A stretch of 64,000 nt of DNA from contig WHVY01000001.1 in NCBI GenBank assembly GCA_022266195.1, forward strand, positions 7,874,001 through 7,938,000, read 5' to 3'. This document shows positions 28,701 through 43,700 of the stretch, in pieces. Under the pieces are notes generated by a model. That model ran no database searches, was not told the origin of the DNA, and saw only the letters and a list, made by a program, of their open reading frames with translations. This DNA comes from Tetranychus cinnabarinus (taxonomy: Eukaryota > Arthropoda > Arachnida > Trombidiformes > Tetranychidae). Made by a program: the position numbers and the translations under genes. Each line of letters opens with the position of its first letter. Position 1 is the first letter of the stretch.

Positions 28701-31700
28701 TTCTTCACTGTTTTTATGGATTTAAGCAGAACAATGTCTTTCTGAATGTAGTATCTAACAGAACTAAGCTCGTCGAGTTCAATACGTGCAAAAAGTTTCA
28801 TGATTCGGCAGACTGGATACGGAGATTTAGCCATTAAATTGGCGCTCAATTTACAAATTGAATGTTCTTTGCTTTTAGATTTTGTTCATTCTCCATGTTT
28901 GGTGTTGGAATCAATTATAATTATTTTCTCTTTAAACTATTAAGTGAAGATTAATTGTTGAAATGTCAATGAGTTGAGAATATTAATGATGTTGGTTGTA
29001 AATGAGATGGTAGACCTTGAATTATTAATATATCATGTTAACCTGTTTATGTTCATCTCAACAGAATTACTTTTGATACAAATGCTAGGAATACCTCGTT
29101 ATTCAGCAAAATATTTATTAATTTCCGTTCATTATTAATGCCATCTAATAACCATTATTATACCCAAAAAGCATCTAAAAAACTAGTTATTAATCCATCA
29201 TCATTTAGAATAAGGTAAGATTACAATTATTACATGGCAACATCCAACTTTGAACAAAGTCAATGTTAATCTTGAGACAGCACAACATTAGGGATTATAA
29301 AATTGTCACTTCGTTTTAATCTATCAATTATGGGATATTAAAAGTAAAGTTGCAATTCAATAAAATAATTGACCACACAGTTCAAGGTATACGAAAGATA
29401 AATGACAAATACATGACCAACATCTTCGACATGCTTTAATATCAAATCTATTAAAAAGTAAACCCAAAATTAAGATGTTCTGACAAGTCAATTCATCAAG
29501 TGTTGTGATCTTGACTCTTTACAACACTTTTCACGAAATCACTTTCAACATGAAATCACTTTTACAATACATTTTCAATTGGAATGTTGTTTTATGTAAA
29601 GACAACCTTTGCCTTAAGGAGAGAGACCAAAGAATCTGGTAAACTAATCTCACCAGAAAACCTAATCTAATCTAACCCAATTTTTATCTTTAGTACCCAG
29701 ATTCGTTTACTGATATAGCTAGATGAAGAGATAGACTCTTAATACGATTCTTTCCACTTCACGGATCTCTCAATGATTATTGACTAACAATTGCTAGTCG
29801 ACTACATTTTTGGGTAATCGATCACTTCACCCAAAAATAGCGAATCCAGTCGACAATTTTCTCATTTTTTGATTGTCTTCAGTGAATCTTTAGTCAACAA
29901 CTCGAGTCTTCCTACAAAGGCCAAATTTATTTTCATTTGAATTTTACAATTTTCATGTTGTTCGATACCAGATTAACCAGAATTTATGTAGAGTCGTTTT
30001 TTATTGTCTCTAGTTTATTTGCGTTTCAAAGCTTTGCTTCTCTGTTTGAATAAATCAAGAAAATGGTCTTTCGTTGGTTACACTGCAAATCAATTGCAAT
30101 ATAAATTTGATTTTTGTTTCTTTACTGTAACTATTAATAGATAGATTGAATTTTACCTCTTTCTCATTCCCTTTCTCATGTTGATGGAAAAGAGAGAAGC
30201 GAAAGGTAAAGGTAAATACAAGGTTGACAAGATGATGAAGATGATGATTACCATTCATAAATGGAGCACAATTGAATTTATGTGCATCCCAAATGCAGAA
30301 AGCCAATAAATTAAATGATGACAACATGAAGTTGAGCCTCAAGATAGAGACTAAAGGAAACCCATAAAATGATTAAGATAGAGACGATTGATAAACATAC
30401 AATCTTACTTATCATTTTGATTTGTATGTTTCGTTACATGAAATGATCATTTCCATGGTTATCATTATTATTATTAATATCATTATCATGAAGAAGTAAA
30501 AAAACAGAAAAGTAGAGGAAATATATATCTAGATGTATACAAAATGTAATAAACAAAATACCAAAACGCAAATCAGATTTTCATTGCTTTTGTCAGACAA
30601 AATCTGCAGACAAAAAACTCTCTGTCTGATGGAACAAGAACTCGTAATTATCATGAAAATCATCTTTCAATCTTCAATCTAATCAATCTCATTAAAAGCC
30701 ATAACTGGTGTACAAAAAAGAGAGAATAAGAAAAACGAGAAAAGAAAAGTACTCAATGAAATACTAACTCAATTCCAAGTCCATGATTACATGAAAATTA
30801 ATTGAAACATTTCTCTTGATAGAGCGGTCCAAATTATGAACAATTATCCATCAGATGTTTCCTTCTTTTCATTCTTTTGTCTTAACATCTTCACCTCATT
30901 ATTATATCAATTATGAAAGAGTTCATAATTAACCGGAATCGAGCCATTACTGTGAAAATTATTTAAAAAGGCAGCTCATTAACCAGAAAAGTTTTCCCTG
31001 TTAATGCCAAGTGTTTTCACACTGTTGAGTTTAAACTAATAAAAGGGAAACAGTAAAATGTCCAACCTCAACTGACTAAACCCGATTAACCCAAAAGAGA
31101 GGAAAAACCAGAAAATGAAAGTTGTGAAAATTTTACACTTTAAATCATTGCAATTGCAATCGATTTTTACTCTTGTTTTGTTTTCTGGTTTTGCTTTTGT
31201 AACAACAATCCAAATCGATAATATTACAATTAACTTCACATTTTCCTCATCACCAACTGATTGATTATTTGCTATAAATCGGTTGTTATTAGTGCTGATG
31301 TTGACCATGCAAGTTGAGTGTGTTAATTGAAAGGTTCAGCTCATGAATTTGCTTACTCTAACCAGAGTTGGTTCTCGGGATGGTTATCAGTGGGCAATTG
31401 ATTGGTAAAAGTTGATCAAATGTAATCAACGGAAAATTGAGTTTATCGGTTTGTCTTTTCTTGCTAATTAAACCTGACATTTAATCCCTGTTTTTATCAA
31501 AATATAACAACCAAACTGAAAGGCAGTGTCAACATTGACATTCCCCTGAAATGGTTTACAATTTTATTGTAAAACCTCTTATTGTTCATACACCTTGGTT
31601 CAATTGGCCACAAAAAGGTACAATCATCTTGACCTTATTTACCTTGTACAGATGAATTGTTATTATCAAGATAAACTTAATGATAAGCATGGAAGATAGT

Positions 31701-34700
31701 TTCATTGTGTAACATTGAGGTTCAACTGAAAAAGCTTGTTTAACCCGAGGGCAAGAAATGCTGGCAAATACTAATCTATTTTGATGAACAATTTGAGGTA
31801 AAAAGACTTCAATTTTCCATTGACAATTTAGTCTTTCCTCAATGAACCAGAAGACCCGATTTTCACATGAGCATTAACGTCCATTTTCACATTCATTTCT
31901 AGGCCTTTTACTTTGCAAACGATTATTTTTGTTCAGTCCATTGAATTACTTTTACCTTTTTTTTGCTTCGTCTAGATAATTATCATGTTGAAGCAAGTTG
32001 ATGATGAGCTGAAATCTCATTAACATGAAAATAGATTTCATTTTATTCAAAGCTCTGTATAACATCGTGATCAGTAAATGTAATGTTTCCCATTTTTCAC
32101 AGCAATTTTGGTTTACCAACAATTTTCATCTCAACCAGAAGCTAAATAACTGTAGGTGAAACTGGTCAAACCTACATTTAACTCTACTTTTACCAAACAC
32201 AATTGGCTGGAATAATGAATTGCTTTAAATTACATTTGGAGGATAAATTTGCCTGCTCAGGTTAAATGGTGTTTTGTATAATATTTTGGTCTGATGTTAG
32301 CACATTGTGAAGATGAATAGGGAAAAATGTGTGAAAAAAGGTAACAAAAATTGAAGTCACTTTTTTGTAAGATTTGAACGTGATTCGAATTGTAATTGTA
32401 TTCAGTGAATTGATGATAGTTAGTCAAATAAAGAGTTGAAATAACTTGGAAAAATTCAAGTCAGTGGAGACAATCGAGTAAACAATTGAATAAATTGAGT
32501 TGATTGTTGAACTGATATGTGGGAACAAATTAAACTGATTCACAATTTTCATTCAACTCTCAACATTAATAATAATACCAAGTGTACTCTACTTACGACT
32601 CCATTAAATCATCTTATAACACTTTCAATGTTGATGTTCACCAATCATTGATTACATTGATTACTTAAACATGAGAAGGCTGTTAATTTTATTAAAGGTA
32701 TAAATTCAATTATCGTTCTTTGGACAGTTTATAAATGATTGTAATAAATATGAATATAATATCATTTTTTTATCGAAAAATATTAATCACTCAAAGAGTA
32801 AACTTAATCCTGTTTTGCATTCCACTTAAGATCAACTATTATTAACTATTCACAGCTCTTTCAGCTCTTGATTTAACAGTTGATCTGATTAATTAGTTAC
32901 ATTCATCGTTCCCATCAAGTTAGCTGTGTATATATTTGTTAGTCTTTGCTGAGCTTGACAAGCTTCAAAAGAAGGGTTAACTTTGAAGGTTTTCACTTTC
33001 TGCATTTACCTTAATTAATTCATATTGTTATTCATTGTGATTAAAATAATAATAAGCTTGTTTTTTGTTTCTCATGAATATTTAATTGAAAACAAACATA
33101 TTCATCTGAATATGAGATGAGTTGGATGCACGATGCTAAAATAAGTCAATCATTGATTGTAAAGTAAAGGGAGATCAGGGAAGGCTAGGATAAGTATCTT
33201 GCTCAACCTAAGAGAGTCAACTTTGTAGGTTGAACCTTTAGACGTCAACTACCTCCACATATTTTCCTTACACTCTGTTACTTTTTTAAATAAATAATTG
33301 ATACTGAATTAAATCTTAAAACGATTAAACATGCGAATTAAAACTGCTATGAATTATTTTTAATTGTAATCAATGATTAAACTGTAAAATTTTTATCACT
33401 CCCAGTCTATAATTACTCAGTGCCAGGAAATTTACTAAAAAGCTACCTAAGACTGATCTTGTTGGTGTTGTCTAAGTTAGACCTAGAAGGTTGACTTTGT
33501 AGGTTGAGTCTTGCGATGTCGACTGGGTCAATACGTTTTCATCAAGTTGCATTCCGTGACTTTTTTGATAAATAATTGGTGCTAAATAGAATCATAATAA
33601 AACTATTGAATATAAAAACCAAAACTGTTGTCAATTATTTTAAATTAGTTTAATCAACGATTAACTGTAAAATTTTTATCACTCCCAGTCCCCAATCACC
33701 AAGAGACAGGAAATTTACTAACAAAATCTTGTTGAAGTTGTATAACCTAGAAGGTTGACTTTGTAGGTTATAGTGGGAGACATGCATAGACTTCAGTTAA
33801 TGTGTTAATGAACCACTTTTGGTTTGATCATAGGAAACAAATGATTAATGATAATCAAAGATTATTAAGTTTACCCTGGTTCTTGATCAACTATTATGTT
33901 ACCATGTTAATGACATTTTCATGTTTTGTCCTATTTTCATTGCTTATCCATCAACTTTTGACTTTTACAATTGACCTTCAAACAATTGACAATTTATTCA
34001 GGAAATGGTTTCATTGAAGGCAAAGAATTGGATAATTTTCTTCGTGAATTTATTTCAAGTGTCAAAGCAATCGATGCGCGTCCTGAGGTAAGTTGAAACC
34101 GAATTTTCGTTTTCAAAATAACTACAACTATCACGAAAGATTAAGTTGTATTGAAGAAAAAAATGATGCACAAAAACTGAGGAACAATCTGATTCAGTTA
34201 AAAGCTGAGTGAACAACAAGAAATATTCAGTTGATTTGTAAACGAGGTAAGAAAATCGATAAAAAAATACAAGTTTCTACCTTTAACACAGATTATTTAC
34301 CTTATTTCTTCATCATTTTATGACTCTTTATTATCATTCCCATCTTCATCTTCAACCTAACCTTTTCCAACTGTCTCTTGAATAAGTGTTCATCTCGAGG
34401 AATGATTAATCGTTGATGAAATCATTTCCAAATCTTATGAGATTCATATTATTACATATATTAATAGAAAATTTTGGGTTCTTTTTCCTGTTCTCATAGC
34501 CATACGGACTTAAAACATGTAATAAATAATATTATATAACAGAGCAGAAAATTGAGTTCAGGTTCAAGGATTTTTCAGACTCGTCTTTCCCAGAATCTAT
34601 CCATTGCTTTGAGATACTTTTCACAATTTAATTTCAACTTGGAATCGCTTCTCTCGGAACAATTCTATCAAAACTTGACTTCCCATGTTGAACTGAAATA

Positions 34701-37700
34701 AAATGTTCAATTACAGGTTGAATCGATTGCACAATTATCCATGCTTGACCAGGTTATAACTATGTGCAATTAAATTAGTCTGCTTATAACAGTTATTGCG
34801 AGTTGACGAAATGAATGGGAAATAGTTGTGAGAACATCATTGACTGGGAGTGGAAAATCCAAGTTGAACCAAAAACTAGAAAGTATTTGGTTCTATTTCT
34901 GTATATTAATCGCAATCAAATTTTTCTGCTCATCCAACTAATAGAATCAACTGTTTATCAGTCTGGAAATTGAGATTGAGTTAAGTTATGCAAACCTTTA
35001 AATCGATTCTTTGATCGAAAGTTTCAACCTTTACATCTGTTTCCATTTCCATTTTGATTTTTATCATTTGATCCAGTTTAACGCAATCTAGATTCGATGA
35101 AACTTGATTCAAGTAATCGAAATGATGGTTTGGAGTAAGGAATCAATAATAGGATATTTTGACGATCGTATTAATTATAGAATGGGGTTTGGTAACCATT
35201 GAGTGATATAATAAATGCAAAATGCTGGGAACCAAAGTTACTTAGAAATGAGATTTGCTTCAAAGGTCAAAATTTCATGCTAATTTCAATGGTTCAAGTT
35301 TTTCTCAAAGAAAATTTTAGGCTACGAGTAATCGAATAAAACAATTGAAATGAATGTAAAAAATTGTTCTCTATTCTGCTAAATAAAAACATTGCTATGG
35401 AAATTATTTTATATTCGAATTATTATATTCTAAGAAATCCAATGAAAACATCTTACAATAAACAAGAGTAACATTGAATTGAGTTAGTTTATGCAGTTGC
35501 AATCGACTTCTTCATCAAAGGTGAAGCTATTCTAGTTATTAATAAAACGTTTTCAGATGCAATTAATACTGACTCGTGTTGAGACTACAGAAGCTAAGCT
35601 TCAGAAGGAATTTTTGTTTCTTGTAGCGATTTATAATTAGAGTAAATAAACTTTAGCTTTTTTCATAGTCAAGCCACTCAATGCTAATTACTTGAGGACG
35701 GTGACATAAAACTCATGATAGAATGATAGTTCGCTGTATAATTCCATTGGAATTTGTGGAAGATTTTGACTTTCGTTTCTTTGCAAAACCCAAAACCTTA
35801 GTTCCTAACCTTCTTTACATTAAAAAGAGCAATATTTTGATAAGTTTAGAAGGACATGAGATAGTTGTTCCATGTAATGAATGCTTAGGTTCTTCCTTCA
35901 AGACAATTTAAAGCATAAATAGAGTTTCTCTTCGACAGAAAACTGCACAATAAAATTAACTGTTGTATTTATGCGTAATAATGTGGATCTCAAAAGATTT
36001 TGAAATGATTTCATCGACGATCAAGGAAAACTGATTTTAAATTAGTCAAAACTTTTTCCCTAATCTAACAGAGTAACTGAATAACTTAGTCTCAGGTCAA
36101 TTTAACAATGCCCAAGTCATGCTATCAATGAAATGCTCCGATAGATGCCAATAAGTATCGTGAAAATGACAGTATTTGGACATTTTCCAGTCCAAAGAAT
36201 ACAATTTTCAAATCAAATATTACCTAAGTTATCAATAGCAATAGACATCTGTTCATATCACGCGAGGTTTCAATAAACACATTTCAAGCTAGCAAAATTC
36301 TTGCAAATGTCTCATAAATTGCTGAGTTGACATGAACAAAACATCGTAGAAACATGATTGCGAACAAAACTGTAGTCTGTAGACTTTCTGACTCTAAGTG
36401 ATTTGAGTGATAATCCACGAATTGGACCATTAAAACATATTTTGCTTCAAAAGAAATCACAAAGTCGAAATCATTAACAAATCAATTCAATATCATTCTT
36501 TATTTCTGTATTTTGCTAACCAAATCCCTTAAAATAATACTTTGTTACTCAAAAGACTTTTGAAAAACCTTTTTGTGCATCTCTACCTCTTATTCAATTA
36601 TGCATATGATTCAGGTTAATTTATTACTTTGAATAGATGCAATAAGCTCTATACAATTATTTCTTGTATAAGATCGTTCATCATCTTTCAATATCATAGT
36701 TCCCGCAAAACGAATCACGAAATAGTTTTCGACTTGGGATAAACTGAAAAGTTGTTTGCAATCGTGAATCAGGTTAATCTTTTTAAGCACTTCTCTTTAT
36801 TCATTTGGACTTTATACTCAATGATAATATTGTTTCATGTTGTTAATGTTTGTAGTTGTTTAGGAAACAAATTTTGCTACAATTTCGTCTTTAATCATCG
36901 AGAGTGAATGGTGAAAAGTAACGATAATAGTGAAAGTAGAACCTTGAAAATAATCAATTGTTCTGTATGAATGAAAGTCTAAAAGGTTTCAAAATGTGTT
37001 TACTTTTAATGATTTTTTCGTTTTTTACTTCACACATTCATTGTTGTTTTCATTTTGTCACTTCATTAACATCGTTATAGTTTAAAATGGAATGCAATTA
37101 GTCTAATCATCATTCAGTAAAAACATTCATTAACAGATGAAGCCTTTCCACTCCTCATTGTTAGCATCCAATCAATCAATTGAACTGCAATTCATTCTCT
37201 TTTCATTCTATTAATAGAAGGAAAACAATCACAGATTCGCTCTCACAAGCATCGAGTTCACCTGATTATTCTGGTTAACATTATCTGATGAAAGTTATCC
37301 TCAGGTGATGAACTAAAGGTTTCATCTCTAATTAAAGGTGGAATTAACAGTTCTAAACATTTGTTTCGAAAACATTTTCTGACGTTTATCTGACCATTCC
37401 AATCATCTTCACACTCAATTATAATCACAATCAACCGATGGATGAGCTTGATTCATTCAATGGAATTATTTGTTTAGAGAAAAAAATTTTGATTAAAATT
37501 CTTAATGAAATTCTAATTTCTGTCAGCTTCTCAATTTGCATAAATTGAACCCTGGTTCAGTTGAATGTAGTCTGAATTTAGAGTAAACTGAATACAATGT
37601 TTGAAGAGCGACTTTTCATTGAATCAAAACACTTGAAGCAATGTTTGTCGACTGCCATTGAATGCTTTAATTCAATTAAAATCCTAATCAAATTGATAGT

Positions 37701-40700
37701 CAATCAAAAGCTAGTTTAGAATTGATTTTCTGGTTTAATCGCGGAAAAGGCAAAATCTGTGCAAAATCAACAGTCGTTTAAGTGAAGTCAACATCCAAGT
37801 TAATATTATTCAGAATAAACATTTTAACCAAAAGCTTTTAATCTCAACTGATTAACTATTAATGTTTGAATAACCATTATGCATGTAATTTTGTTAATAT
37901 TTCTGGTTATAAAGTAGAACATCATTAACGAGAAAACATTAAATTGGTCAATAAATTTTAATGGCTTATCAAATGATCGTTACGTTTGTCTTTTGTTTCA
38001 ACATCCATTCATCGATTAATTGGTTCAATCGTTAGATTTATCAGATTGCTATTGATCAATTGATCCATTATATGAATAAAAACAATGAAACAGTTATGAT
38101 CAGACAAAAGGTTAAATTATTCAAACCTTTTCGTGTGATAATCATGTCAGTCTGAGTTTACTCTTCTTGCTTCAACCAACTCATGATTGATTCACTTGCA
38201 CAAAAGTTGATTAAACAATGGATTTAATCAAGATGTGTTGGTGAAAAAATGAGTAAATCAAAAGTCGCAAAAACCATTCTCTAAACACTTTAACCATTAA
38301 CATCAAGTTGATAATTTTCAAGACAATTAACTCTAATCTTTTGCATTTTTCATCCTCAAATGGTAAAATCAAGATGAAAGTTTTCATGAGAAAAGAGAAA
38401 AAATTTTGCATAAAATCTTCCATTCATTAGCACTTTCAATAGTCAGTGTCAGTCTGTGAATGAGTCTTTATCATGGAATTGTGAATTCAAAGAAATTTCT
38501 TCAATATTTTGATGAAGAAACAAAAGTAAACCTTAAAAAGAGTGAAATTTTATTTGCAAAATATTGAACCTTTAACTTTACGTTGTGTTATCTGATATTA
38601 TTACCAATGAAGGGAGGCAAAACTCCCAGTTGATAAATGAATTTTTAGGTAATTGATGAAGAATTTTACATTTTTTCCTTTCTTTCTTTATCTTTTTGTT
38701 TCAATCACAGGCAGTCTCTGATGCCATGTTGGCTGAAATTAAGGAATGCTTTATGGAAGCTTATGATGACAATAAGGATGGTAAAATTGATATCAGAGAG
38801 GTAAGAATTGTTACTCCAAGTTGATTGCATTGAACTTTATTTTCCTGTTGAAACCCAAATCACAATGTTTATCACTGTTATCGCTGTTACTATTGTTGAT
38901 GAGAAGGAGGTTGACTATGATGACTATTGACTTGATGCGACATGAAAGGTTATATTGAGTTTTTTGTTTTTGTCAGAAAAGGAAATTTTCTTATCCTCAG
39001 TCAAGATATATTTTCTGACAGTTTTGTATCTTTTCACTTTTGGACCCTTTTCATTTTTCATTTTGATGACACTTTTTTTTGTTTCCCTTCAAATCTTGAC
39101 ACTTTTTCTCATTTTATTCTCTGTTTCGTCTTCATCTTTTGTTAATCATCTTCATCATCATCATTATCAGCTTTCAGGTTCACGCTAAACCACAACATTT
39201 TGAGACGAGGCACCAAAAAATCACTAGTTTAATATCAATCAACAATGACAATTACAGCGAGACAATCGCCCGGACAAGTTTAGTTGCTTCTTCATATGAA
39301 ACCGAACAAAAACATAAGTTAATCATTGAAGTTAATTCAATTGCAAATGTGAAATCCATCAATCTTTACCTTTACTTAATCGATTTAATAATGTTAATTT
39401 TACAGTCAATTACTTTAATTAATAATTTATATTCAATTGGAGTAGCTTTTACTCTTCAACAGATTTTTCTGTTTATTGATATTCACTACAATCTCTGATT
39501 AGGTCAACAGAATTATTACCATTTTTCCATATCGATAAATATTACACTTAACATAATTAGCTAACCTTTCAGAGGCTGAACTAAAATTTATCGAAGAATG
39601 AAATTCCTCCGCTGAGAATAATACTCTTTCAGGTTCATCGACCAAAGATTTTTATTAACAGATTAAAGTGTTACATTTTCTGCAAGATTAATGACCCAAC
39701 TGTGGAACTGCAAGTTATTATCCGATCAAAACTTATTCGCAAGCTTCATCGAAAAGCTTAGTAAATCATCTTTACAACAAAACGTGTAGTAATTAATCGC
39801 TAACGAATTGTCAACCGATAGTCCAGAACTTTAGCTCTGAGAAAGTGGAAGATAGTTTGAAGACTATTTCTTGAGTGAACCTCAAATTGCATCGAATCTC
39901 TGTTTTGCTCAACTTTTGAAACAAGATTTTTCATAATGATCTGCAAACTGGAAAATAGTAGACTTTATAATTTGTAGTTTAAACGGTTAAACTGAATTCA
40001 ATTAAAATTGAAATTGTTCTGTGAAATCTTTTTCGATGTTTATTTTGCTATGTTTATTATATTTAGCTTGATTATTATTGAAACTCTGTAAAAGTTATGA
40101 AGAATTGAGATATTTCAATGCAATTCCAAATCAATTTTATGCGAATAATGAATTCAGCAAAAGTTTAGAAACTCAATTTAATTTTCATTTAAACTTGAAA
40201 AAAGTTTCCACTCAGCTTTTTTGTCATCGTTATTGAGAAAAAAAGAGTAATTTTACAAAGTTACTTCATTCACCCTCAGAATGAATAAACTTAGAAGTTG
40301 AAAAGTTGCAAAAAGTCTCATTTCGTTGCAAAATTTTGAACAAAAAATGAATTTTTTCCTCGATTCTTGCAGCTATTAATCAATTATATGATTGAAGAAG
40401 AAAAAGAAAGTTAATTTTACTGAAAGCGCAAATTAAGGTTAACAATAATACAAGCTTTACAGCAGATTATGATAATAACATTGAAAAGTTTCTTTCCTGG
40501 GAATTCGCCGAGAGCTTTGTCTTCCTTTTGTCATTCATTTTGCATTCTGTTCAATTTCAATGGTTTGTCACTTGATGAAGCATGACAAGGTTGTGATAAA
40601 GTTATGAGTTATCAAGTTGAATCAGATGAAACTAGTTTTACTGATAATTACACTTAATGAGTCTTTAAATGCAAAGCAATGAGCGAATAGAACCTTGATT

Positions 40701-43700
40701 CAGGCTGTGATAGCATCCAACAATGAATAGTTTTTGTTCAGGTTTTAGTCTTTTCTCTTCTTCTCTTGTGTATTCAGTGTTTATGTTTACAGAATAGAAA
40801 TTCATAACTCAACTTTGAAACTCGTATAGAATGGTTAGCTGAAAGAAGTGGCCTGAAGCAAGAAAAAATGAAAAATGGTAAACATTAAACAATGGATAGA
40901 AGGTAAAAGATAAAGTTGACTTTGGGTTATCATCAAGTTTACGTTTTTTGGCTTGGTTTCTTTTCTGCTCTTCTTTCAAACTGATAAAGGTTGATTTGAA
41001 ATTTCCTGTGGACATGTTGCTTTCATTATCATTATCTTTTCCCAAATGAATCACTCAACCAGAATGTTGAGCTTAATTCGAGTTTGTTTTTCCATGAAAT
41101 CATGAATCTGACGTGAATCAGAGTTGATAAAAACTCGAAAACAACAAATCTCGTTTAGATTAAACTTTACTTGAAACAAAGTATTCATTTGAAAAGCTCA
41201 TTTAACGCTCCATTTTTCTGGTCAATTGCATGCTTCATGGAAATGGTCCAACAATTTGCACAAAAGGCAGCACAATGTGCCAAAGAAAAGAACCAAATTA
41301 ACACAAAATTAGAATGGAAAATTGCTGAGAAATCAAATGTTCTATTTCCAATTGTTGAACTTGGAAAATCATAATCGTAGCAACATCTCAAGAGTTAATT
41401 GAATTTGCCAATCATTCATTCGAATGTTGAGCAAAATTGTTTCAAGCTTAGACGATATTGATAGCTGCTGATCAAGCGCTCGTTATGCATCTTCATCAGA
41501 ATTTTGACGCTTCTATTGTAACCAGAATGCAGTTTAAATCGCAATAAATAATTTCCAACGATTTATATTTTCCAATCAACAAGCTTCTCTGTTTACCTGC
41601 AATTCTTAATGCTTTTTTGGGTTTGTTATTTAGCCAAAAGCTCTTGTTGGTTTTGTTGTTTGTTTCAATTTCAGTTGTACCTTCAGGTCATGTTAAAGAT
41701 TCAAGATTTATTCACTGCTTTTATTGCAAATGAATACTATTTTTATCTAAAACTTTTGTTGATTTTGGCTCATTTCTGGTTCCATTCATTTACTTTTCAT
41801 TTAAATCCTTCAAGTTGAACTAAAAGGCAAAAAAGTGGAGAAACATTTTACAATGTTTATTAGTTTTGACAAAGAAGCAACTTTGACTTTTGATAAACAT
41901 TGAAATGAACAATTTCAACAGTTTTTGTTTTACCTTTTTCCCTGAAACTTGACACTTTACTAACCATTTCATCTTGTCTTCTAGTTGGCTCAATTGTTAC
42001 CTTTGGAAGAATCATTTTTGCTCTTATTTCGTTTTGACAATCCTCTTGAATCAAGCGTCGACTTCATGAAGGTAAGTCTTGCCCTTTTTTCACCTCTTAC
42101 AGTGAAAAACAAACATTTTATTTGTTCTTCTCAACATGATTAATGAATAATTTTGTCATGAAATTGAATGGAAAGATTTGGTCAACAACTTCAAGATTTA
42201 TCTTGATCTTGTCTTGTGTTCAATTGAAATAAAGAGAAGCAACTGTAATTATTACTGTTAACATTGACAATTTAATGTTTCCTTTATGTTGTATAATCCA
42301 TTGTACACACATTTCATGGTTAAAATGGTGATTCTAGGTTGTTGGACATTTCAACTTCCTTTACCTGCCTTTGTCCATTCATTTATGTTTATCCTATCAT
42401 TATTATTATTATTATTACCATCATCGTTACACAAGATGAAAAGAAGAGTAAAATGATACAAAAATAGAGACATTGCTTGTTACAGTTCATTTTGCAAATG
42501 GGAATATAAAGTTTATCAAGGTGAATAAGAATCCTTTTCATCTTTCATTTTACTAATAGATGTTCATGATTAACATTTATATTATTATTGTCTGTTAAAA
42601 ATGTCATTCCATTCCTTTTCGTCCATTTTATATCAAAGGTTATCAAATTGACACTCAATTGTAACCTCAGTTGATAGGCAATATCAACTTTCTGGTCACC
42701 AAAATTAACCCAAAAAGGTTCAACTTGGAACCCAAATTTTGCTAGTTTTGACAAGAAACTCAAACTTTTCAAAAGCAGACAATAATTGCTAAAAGAACAG
42801 AATTAAGCTTTCGCTGAAATCCCAAAGTAGAAGCTTCTTTCTAGTATTGTTGTACACAAATTGGCGCAAAGTAAAATATTTTACGAGCTTTTAAAACATT
42901 TGCTTTTAAGTTTGGCATTTCAATTTCAATATCACAATATCAATTTCAATCCTTGTGGTGATTCAATCTACTGATGGACATTTCTTCAAATCTTGCAAAA
43001 TTAACCCAAAAAGGTTTACCTTTTGTTCAGTTTTGTCAAGAAACTCAAACTTTTTAAAATCAAACAATTATTGCTGAAAGAACAGAATGAAAGCTAAAGA
43101 GTACCTTTTATTAGATCTCTCGAATCATTTTTCAACTTGACTATTCATCTTTACTAGGAGTTAAATTAAAATTCAAAGTTTACTAGAGTTAATAGCCGAT
43201 GAAAATACCAAAGTCAAAGCTTCTTTCTGGTTTTTAGTTGGTAAAGTCTTTAAAAAATTATTGTACGAGCTTTTAAAGCATCATTTTGAGTTTGCTATTT
43301 CATTCTCGGTTGTATTGGACTTGATCTGTATCAATCAATTGTGACCAAATAAATCTACTTATGGACATTGAGATCTCTTCAAGTCTTGCAAAGTTTCAGA
43401 ATCGAACCTTCAACTGTTTAAAAAGTAAAGTTGCAACTTTGACTCAATTAAAAGTTGCAATGTTAGAGTAAAAGCATTAAAATTGAACGAAATATTGATT
43501 AATGAAAAGTTAATGATCATGTTGACCATGTTGTTATGGTTATTTACCATTGTTATCAATATGATTTCGGACAGCGATCATTAAGGTTTGAAAAGTTGAC
43601 AAAATGTTGTTTTTCATGGAAAACTCAATGAGACAAAAATGAAGATATCTTTACAAGTATATCAAGTGAAAGACAAAAATGTTTTTATTTTTCCTATTCA

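Noticed and set aside
39139..39498. 119-codon frame in intron 3 with a signal-peptide-like start
   Set aside because: The hydrophobic start comes from a T- and ATC-rich tract; no conserved pattern, and it lies within an intron.
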